Notes under the pieces: model-generated
The model's input: only the letters and a program-made list of their open reading frames with translations
What the model was told of the DNA's origin: nothing
The model's database searches: none
Assembly (NCBI RefSeq): GCF_000423085.1
Contig: NZ_AUHH01000002.1
Coordinates: 169,626-233,625, forward strand
Direction of reading: 5' to 3'
Source: Granulicoccus phenolivorans DSM 17626 = NBRC 107789 = JCM 15570
GTDB lineage: Bacteria; Actinomycetota; Actinomycetes; Propionibacteriales; Propionibacteriaceae
Length of the DNA stretch: 64,000 nucleotides
Part shown: piece after piece, positions 59,176-64,000 of the stretch
How positions within the stretch are numbered: the first letter of the stretch is position 1
How the letters are laid out: every line of letters begins with the position of its first letter
Position numbers and translations under genes: made by a program

Positions 59176-59535
59176 TCAGGCGACCTTCGCCTGGGATGAC
59201 TTCTTGGTCTTCTTGGGCAAATTCTGGGGGTGCAGCAGCGGGCTGGTCACCCGGATGGAGGATTCGGTCAGGCGTGCCACGATGTCGGTCTTCGGAACCG
59301 CCCGACAGCCCAGGCAAATGCCCCGCTCCCGCTCCTCGGTGCTCAGTGCCGTCTCGGCAACGGGCCGATTGTGCTCGATCTCGCCTTCGACGATCTCGAT
59401 CTTGCAGATCCCGCAGCCCCCTCGCTTGCAGCCGAACAAGTACGTGTACCCGCTCTTGTTCAGCGCAGCCATGATGGTGTCGTCTTCTGCCGCCGGCACC
59501 TCAATGCCAGTCGGTTCAACTGTCAGCTTCGGCAT
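59176..59535 (-). CDS. xylT: XylT-like [2Fe-2S] ferredoxin
   Basis: A 119-residue plant-type ferredoxin with cluster ligands Cys36, Cys41, Cys44 and Cys74 (C-X4-C-X2-C-X29-C). XylT/DmpQ proteins re-reduce the iron of catechol 2,3-dioxygenase after it is inactivated by substituted catechols. It lies 73 bp upstream of the dioxygenase on the same strand, as expected. The Lys-rich tail PKKTKKSSQAKVA is unusual. Confidence 0.9.
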   Translation of the reverse strand: MPKLTVEPTGIEVPAAEDDTIMAALNKSGYTYLFGCKRGGCGICKIEIVEGEIEHNRPVAETALSTEERERGICLGCRAVPKTDIVARLTESSIRVTSPLLHPQNLPKKTKKSSQAKVA

Positions 59536-59713
59536 CCCGATCCTTCGAACTTCCTTGTCCTGTCCCAAGTGTGGCACAACCCCCGTGGCCGTGCCGCCGA
59601 TCCCTCGGTGAAGCAATGGTTTCCCGAAATCGGAACAAACCTCCATAAGTGTTCCGGTCCGAGGAACGCCCGCTGCCAAATGCTGAGCGAAGGATCGGGA
59701 CTGCCGACGCCGC

Positions 59714-61111
59714 TCAGCAGCCGATCAGACGCTGCGCGAGATAGCCCTCCACCTGGTCCAGCGCCACGCGCTCCTGCGCCATCGTGTCGCGGTCGCGGAC
59801 GGTGACCGCCTGGTCCTCCAGGGTGTCGAAATCGACGGTGATGCAGTACGGCGTACCGATCTCGTCCTGCCGGCGGTAGCGCCGCCCGATGGCCTGGGCG
59901 TCGTCGAAGTCGACGTTCCAGTGCCCGCGCAGGGTCGCCGCGAGTTCCTTCGCCTTCGGCGAGAGGTCCTCGTTGCGCGACAGCGGCAGCACGGCGGCCT
60001 TCACCGGCGCGATGCGCTTGTCGAGCTTGAGGACCGTACGCGAGTCGGTGCCGCCCTTGGCGTTGGGCACCTCCTCGACGTCGTACGCCTCGACCATGAA
60101 CGCCATCAGCGAGCGGGTCAGCCCGGCGGCCGGTTCGATCACGTACGGCGTCCAGCGCTCATTGGCCTGCTGGTCGTAGTACTGCAGCTGTTTCTCCTTG
60201 CCGGAGTGCTTGCCGTGGGTGGTCAGATCGAAATCGGTCCGGTTGGCGATCCCCTCGAGCTCGCCCCATTCCGAGCCCTGGAACCCGAAGCGGTACTCGA
60301 TGTCGACGGTGCGCTTGGAGTAGTGCGACAGCTTCTCCTGCGGGTGCTCGAACAGGCGCAGGTTGTCCGGGGAGATCCCGAGGTCGGTGTACCAGGCCAT
60401 CCGGGTGTCGATCCAGTACTGGTGCCATTCCTCATCGGTGCCGGGCTTGACGAAGAACTCCATCTCCATCTGCTCGAACTCCCGGGTCCGGAAGATGAAG
60501 TTGCCCGGGGTGATCTCGTTGCGGAAGGACTTGCCGGTCTGGGCGATCCCGAACGGCGGCTTCTTGCGGGCCGACTGCATCACGTTGGCGAAGTTCACGA
60601 AGATGCCCTGGGCGGTCTCCGGACGCAGGTAGTGCAGGCCGGACTCGTCCTCCACCGGCCCCAGGAAGGTCTTCAGCAACCCGTTGAACTGTCGCGGCTC
60701 GGACCACTGGCCCTTGGCCCCACAGTTCGGGCAGGCCACCAGATCCATCGAGACGTCGTCGGGGTTGGCGATGCCATGGGTCTCGGCGTACGCCTCCTGC
60801 AGGTGATCCTCTCGGAACCGCTTGTGGCAGGACTTGCACTCCACCAGCGGATCGACGAAGGCCTTGATGTGGCCGGAAGCCTCCCAGACCTGCGGGGGCA
60901 GGATCACCGAGGAATCCAGACCGACGATGTCGTCGCGGCTGGTCACCATCGAACGCCACCACTGCCGCTTGATGTTCTCCTTCAGCTCCACACCGAAGGG
61001 TCCGTAGTCCCAGGCCGAACGGGTGCCTCCGTAGATCTCACCACTGGGGAACACGAAGCCCCGCTCCTTGCACAGGGTGATGACGCTGTCGAGCTTGCTG
61101 GTCGCTGCCAC
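59714..61111 (-). CDS. glyS: Glycyl-tRNA synthetase (alpha2 type)
   Basis: A 465-residue class II aminoacyl-tRNA synthetase of the single-chain type. Motif 1 region ENIKRQWW, motif 2 [25 protein letters not shown], motif 3 [29 protein letters not shown] is characteristic. A CxxC zinc pair occurs in CKSCHKRF with [11 protein letters not shown] start after GAGGAGTTCC. In Mycobacterium glyS is also near zur, as here. Confidence 0.95.
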   Translation of the reverse strand: MAATSKLDSVITLCKERGFVFPSGEIYGGTRSAWDYGPFGVELKENIKRQWWRSMVTSRDDIVGLDSSVILPPQVWEASGHIKAFVDPLVECKSCHKRFREDHLQEAYAETHGIANPDDVSMDLVACPNCGAKGQWSEPRQFNGLLKTFLGPVEDESGLHYLRPETAQGIFVNFANVMQSARKKPPFGIAQTGKSFRNEITPGNFIFRTREFEQMEMEFFVKPGTDEEWHQYWIDTRMAWYTDLGISPDNLRLFEHPQEKLSHYSKRTVDIEYRFGFQGSEWGELEGIANRTDFDLTTHGKHSGKEKQLQYYDQQANERWTPYVIEPAAGLTRSLMAFMVEAYDVEEVPNAKGGTDSRTVLKLDKRIAPVKAAVLPLSRNEDLSPKAKELAATLRGHWNVDFDDAQAIGRRYRRQDEIGTPYCITVDFDTLEDQAVTVRDRDTMAQERVALDQVEGYLAQRLIGC

Positions 61112-61338
61112 TGGAACTCCTCGGTCGGCGCGGATACCCGGCTGGCATCCGCGATCGCTCGCCGTCCTCGGCCCCCACCGGGGGCGGGCGAGCGACGGCG
61201 CGGCAAGCCTAGCGAAGAACCGCCGGTGGCGGCCGCTGCGCCGAACCGGGCCCACAGGTCGGACGGCGTGGATTCTGCGGGCATGGATTCTGCGGGCATG
61301 GATTGGGTCGGGCGGCGGGACTCGCCTAGGCTCCAGCC

Positions 61339-62463
61339 GTGAACTTCACTGCCGCGACGCCGCGGTCGCCCCGGCTGCGGTTGGGAACGGCCCTCAACGG
61401 CCACGACAATGCACTCAACTTCGTGCGCCTGGTGCTGGCCTCCATTGTGGTGATCTCGCACTCCTTCCCGCTGATCGGGGTGAAGGATCCGACCGGGGGT
61501 CGGCTCGTCGGTCTCGGCGGCCTGGCGGTGGACGGGTTCTTCATCCTCAGCGGTTATCTGATCACCGCGTCGCGGCTGCGCCTGGGGGTCGGCGCCTACC
61601 TGTGGCGACGCGCGCTGCGGATCCTGCCGGCGTTCTGGCTGATGCTGCTGCTCACCGGCTTCGTGTTCGCCCCGGTGTCCACACTGTTCGACGGCGGCAC
61701 CTGGTCACCCGGCGCGGGGCTGCGGTTCGTGGTCGCGAACTTCGGGTTGAAGATGAACGAATACGGGGTGGCCGGGACCCTGGCCGCGGTTCCGTACCCC
61801 GACGTGTGGAACGGATCGGCGTGGTCGCTGTTCTTCGAGTTCGGGGCGTACCTGCTGCTGGGTGCCCTGTTCCTGGTGCCCGGGGTACGCCGACACGCCC
61901 TGCCGGTCTGCGGCGGCCTGCTGGTGCTGGTCGTGATCGTGCAGCCACTGGCCCACGGCCCGCTCGAGGTCACCACCAACATGTATCTGCTGGCGCTGCG
62001 GCTGGGGGCCTTCTTCCTCACCGGGACCGTGCTGTATCTGCTGCGCGACCGGATCCCGCTGCATGCCGGGGTGGCCGTGGGGTGTGCGCTCGTTTTCGTG
62101 GTGCTGTATCTCACCGCGTTCAGCACCTGGTTCGGGCAGTTGCCGCTGGCGTACGTGCTGCTGTACGCCGGGGCGACCTGGCGGACCCGGATCGGGGCCC
62201 GCAACGACCTGTCCTACGGGATCTACATCTACGCCTTCCCGATGCAGCAGTTCGCGTACCTGATGATCGGGACCACCCTGGGGTGGGTCGGGCACACCGT
62301 CCTGGCGCTGGTGCTGACCGTCCCCTTCGCCGCCGCGTCCTGGTTCTGGCTGGAGAAGCCGGCGATGCGTCTGAAACGGCTGGTCGGCGCCCGCGTACCG
62401 GCGAACCCGGTGGCGCCGGCCGCGCGCCGCCCGGAACCCGAACCCGAACCCGAACAGCTCTAG
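61339..62463 (+). CDS. Acyltransferase 3 family membrane protein
   Basis: A 374-residue protein with about ten helices of the OafA/YrhL family. The start [21 protein letters not shown] holds the conserved Arg and His, followed by [15 protein letters not shown] and [16 protein letters not shown]. Such enzymes O-acylate exported sugars or lipids. C-terminal [10 protein letters not shown] tail. GTG start. Stop overlaps the end of the convergent monooxygenase gene by 4 bp. Confidence 0.88.
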   Translation: MNFTAATPRSPRLRLGTALNGHDNALNFVRLVLASIVVISHSFPLIGVKDPTGGRLVGLGGLAVDGFFILSGYLITASRLRLGVGAYLWRRALRILPAFWLMLLLTGFVFAPVSTLFDGGTWSPGAGLRFVVANFGLKMNEYGVAGTLAAVPYPDVWNGSAWSLFFEFGAYLLLGALFLVPGVRRHALPVCGGLLVLVVIVQPLAHGPLEVTTNMYLLALRLGAFFLTGTVLYLLRDRIPLHAGVAVGCALVFVVLYLTAFSTWFGQLPLAYVLLYAGATWRTRIGARNDLSYGIYIYAFPMQQFAYLMIGTTLGWVGHTVLALVLTVPFAAASWFWLEKPAMRLKRLVGARVPANPVAPAARRPEPEPEPEQL

Positions 62464-62774
62464 CCGAACTCGCCCCGCGGCCGGTTCTCCCCCACCGCCT
62501 CGGGATCGTCGTACGCCGAGGCCTCGTCGATCGACAAGGACAGCCACGGCACCACGGTCAGCTTCGACTCGTAGCCGCTCAGCGCCCGGCGATAGGAACC
62601 GACATTCTCCCAGCGGCTGTACAGGCTCCACAGTTCCGGCTCGTCCAGGTTGCGGCCGAGGGTGAGTTCGACCAGGCCCGGCTTACTGCGCAGCACGGCC
62701 AGGGCTGCCTCGGCCCCGGAGCGAAAGGCGGCCTCCTGGGGGTGGGGAACCCGGAAGCGATTCACGACGAACAT
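62460..62774 (-). CDS. Antibiotic biosynthesis monooxygenase (ABM) domain protein
   Basis: A 104-residue ferredoxin-like-fold protein (FVVNRFRVPHPQEAAFRSGAEAALAVLRSKPGLVELTLGRNL, then LYSRWENVGSYRRALSG). ABM proteins include cofactor-free monooxygenases and heme-degrading enzymes; which one cannot be told. Divergent from zur with a 47-bp shared promoter region, so Zur may influence it. Confidence 0.8.
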   Translation of the reverse strand: MFVVNRFRVPHPQEAAFRSGAEAALAVLRSKPGLVELTLGRNLDEPELWSLYSRWENVGSYRRALSGYESKLTVVPWLSLSIDEASAYDDPEAVGENRPRGEFG

Positions 62775-62821
62775 AAGGCGAACCTATACTTGGCCAACCG
62801 GGCATGACGAAGGGATCGGCA

Positions 62822-63226
62822 ATGAGCGAGGGTGCAGTCGCCCCCAGGCGTACCAAGCAACGTGCCGCGATCGGCGCGTTGATGGAGGACCTGGCGGATT
62901 TCCGGACCGCGCAGCAGGTGCACGAGGCGCTGCGCGAGGCCGGCGACCGCGTCGGCCTGAGCACGGTCTACCGGACCCTGCAGGCGATGGCCGAGTCCGG
63001 CGAGGTCGATGTGATCCGGACCGCCGACGGTGAATCGGCGTACCGCTCCTGCCGCATCCATGGGCATCACCATCACCTGGTCTGCCGCTCCTGCGGCCGG
63101 ACGGTGGAGATCAGCGGACCCGATGTGGAGGACTGGGCCGCCGAGATCGGCCGGCAGCACGGGTTCCGCGACATCGGGCACGAGTTGGAACTGTTCGGCC
63201 TGTGCGCCGACTGCGCGGCGTCCTGA
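62822..63226 (+). CDS. zur: Fur-family metal regulator, probably Zur
   Basis: A 134-residue Fur-family repressor. N-terminal winged helix (TAQQVHEALREAGDRVGLSTVYRTLQAMAESG), His-rich HGHHHHLVC near 80-88, and two CxxC pairs (Cys88/91 and Cys128/131) for the structural zinc. The likeness to mycobacterial Zur, also close to glyS, makes zinc the probable signal. ATG 62822 is preceded by AAGGGATCGG; an ATG six codons earlier lacks one. Its 3' end runs into a 17-bp repeat array. Confidence 0.87.
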   Translation: MSEGAVAPRRTKQRAAIGALMEDLADFRTAQQVHEALREAGDRVGLSTVYRTLQAMAESGEVDVIRTADGESAYRSCRIHGHHHHLVCRSCGRTVEISGPDVEDWAAEIGRQHGFRDIGHELELFGLCADCAAS

Positions 63227-63372
63227 GTGTGGGCGCGTCCTGAGCGAGGGCGCGTCCTGAGTGTGGGCGCGTCCGGAGCGAGGGCGCGTCCGGAGCGAGG
63301 CCGGCGTCCTGAGCGGGGGCGCCTCCGGAGCGGGGGCGCGTCCTCAGCGGCGGCGGCGTCCGGAGCGGAGGA
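63218..63372. repeat. 17-bp tandem repeat array overlapping the zur stop
   Basis: GCGTCC(T/G)GAG units start at 63218, 63235, 63252, 63269, 63286, 63304, 63321, 63338 and 63356, a 17-bp period with an occasional extra base. It begins inside the last codons of zur. Together with two further arrays it fills the 605-bp gene-free stretch to 63831. Confidence 0.85.
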
Positions 63373-63514
63373 CGTCGCGTCGGCGCTGCGCGAGGGGGAC
63401 GCAGCGTCAGTGAAGTGCATCCAGCGTCCCGCCGCCCAGAAGCCGGGTTGCCCCTGGTGACGCTGCCTGACGGCGCGGACGCTGGATCCCGCTGCCCCAG
63501 GATGCGAGCGGCGT

Positions 63515-63600
63515 TTCCGGCGACGGCTCGGGCAATCCGGCGACAGCAAGTGGCGTGCGTGGGCTTCCGGCGACGGCTCGGGCAATCCGGCGACAGCAAG
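63515..63600. repeat. 36-bp direct repeat, 50-bp period
   Basis: Identical 36-bp copies at 63515-63550 and 63565-63600, each with two CCGGCGAC boxes, 14 bp apart. CCGGCGACAG on the minus strand reads CTGTCGCCGG, close to the core of the 30-bp family that follows. Confidence 0.8.
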
Positions 63601-63660
63601 AGGTTCCCGCGAGTGGTGCACCGGGTGCGGGATGATTGTCGACCCGCGGAATGTACGAGC

Positions 63661-63831
63661 CTGTCGCGAGAACGCCCACTCGGTCCGAACCTGTCGCGGG
63701 ACGGCCCACCCGCTCCGAACCTGTCGCAGGAACGCCCACCCGCTCCGAACCTGTCGCAGGAACGCCCACCCGCTCCGAACCTGTCGCAGGAACGCCCACC
63801 CGCTCCGAACCTGTCGCGGGAACGCTGCTCG
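63661..63831. repeat. 30-bp tandem repeat array, six copies
   Basis: CTGTCGC occurs at 63661, 63691, 63721, 63751, 63781 and 63811, exactly every 30 bp. The unit continues AGGAACGCCCACCCGCTCCG; three central units are identical. The array ends one base before the stop codon of the last gene. Confidence 0.92.
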
Positions 63832-64000
63832 TCACTCGTTGGGGCGCAGGATCGCGAACGGATCGGTGACCTCGAGTTCGCGACTGGTGAACCGGAACAG
63901 CTTGGCCGGCCGACCGCCCTGCTCGCCGGACGCACTGACGTCCCCGGTCGGCTCAAGCTGACCGCGCCGCAGCAGGATCCGTTGCAGGTTCGTCGAGGAG
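63832..64000 (-). CDS. NrtR-like Nudix regulator, C-terminal fragment
   Basis: The gene enters from the right edge; only the last 55 residues are seen: SSTNLQRILLRRGQLEPTGDV, then GRPAKLFRFTSRELEVTDPFAI. They match the C-terminal winged helix of NrtR-type regulators, in which a Nudix domain senses ADP-ribose and controls NAD genes. The Nudix part is outside the window, so the call is tentative. Confidence 0.55.
   Translation of the reverse strand, partial: SSTNLQRILLRRGQLEPTGDVSASGEQGGRPAKLFRFTSRELEVTDPFAILRPNE

Noticed and set aside
63661..63831. CRISPR array
   Set aside because: Whole units, not just short repeats, are alike and there are no unique spacers; no cas gene is present in the window.
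63407..63835. Minus-strand frame with PATGSERVGV repeats
   Set aside because: It is only the translation of the 30-bp repeat array; no ribosome site and no homology beyond the repeat.

Overview
The window is chromosomal DNA of a high-GC Gram-positive bacterium. A Propionibacteriaceae-like actinobacterium is the best guess. The grounds are the very high G+C with a strong GTACGCC preference, many GTG starts with 4-nt stop/start overlaps, a PucR-type fatty-acid regulator ahead of fabD-fabH-acpP-fabF-accD, DUF3145, a WhiB protein, zur close to a one-chain glycyl-tRNA synthetase, and a trehalose otsBA pair. Species is not determined; the catechol genes would suit a phenol-degrading member of the family.

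Layout. 1-7.5 kb: PHP-protein fragment, small membrane protein, then the type II fatty acid synthase operon under fasR, with a FabD that carries a lipoyl-like tail. 7.7-10.3 kb: DUF3145, YggS and an AbiEi-like protein. 10.6-15.7 kb (minus strand): moxR-DUF58 followed by three tandem VWA genes. 15.9-25.9 kb: unknown membrane protein, HAD phosphatase, a CAU tRNA, GT87 mannosyltransferase, otsB/otsA, a beta-propeller plus polytopic membrane pair, and a Rieske protein with a reduced oxidoreductase.

26.06-34.08 kb: an integrated element of about 8.0 kb in tRNA-Asn(GUU). It has a 31-bp exact att duplication, paired arm-type repeats at both ends, tyrosine integrase, excisionase-like protein, AAA ATPase, a chain of small coupled genes including a WhiB protein, an HK97-type major capsid protein and a connector-like protein. 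I see no terminase, portal, protease, tail or lysis genes and no conjugation genes. It is best read as a phage satellite that makes its own capsid, or a strongly reduced prophage; this is the most interesting system in the window.

34.1-49.9 kb: a repeat-rich spacer, membrane lipase, sigma factor, dnaG, three tandem DUF4190-like genes, fetB-like permease, DUF4097-like protein, dGTPase, CapA and M28 lipoproteins, dus and a transglutaminase-like protein. 50.0-53.2 kb: a tandem duplication of an aromatic-acid MFS transporter gene, including leader and terminator hairpins. 54.1-59.5 kb: part of a catechol meta-cleavage pathway (catechol 2,3-dioxygenase, XylT-like ferredoxin, semialdehyde dehydrogenase, tautomerase, decarboxylase) with an IclR regulator and a HbpS/GlcG-like protein. 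59.7-64 kb: glyS, acyltransferase, monooxygenase, zur, repeat arrays and the end of an NrtR-like gene.

Several intergenic regions hold tandem repeats. One family, with a core near CTGTCGCRGGAA and an exact 30-bp period, recurs at 9.2, 10.5, 34.7 and 63.7 kb.
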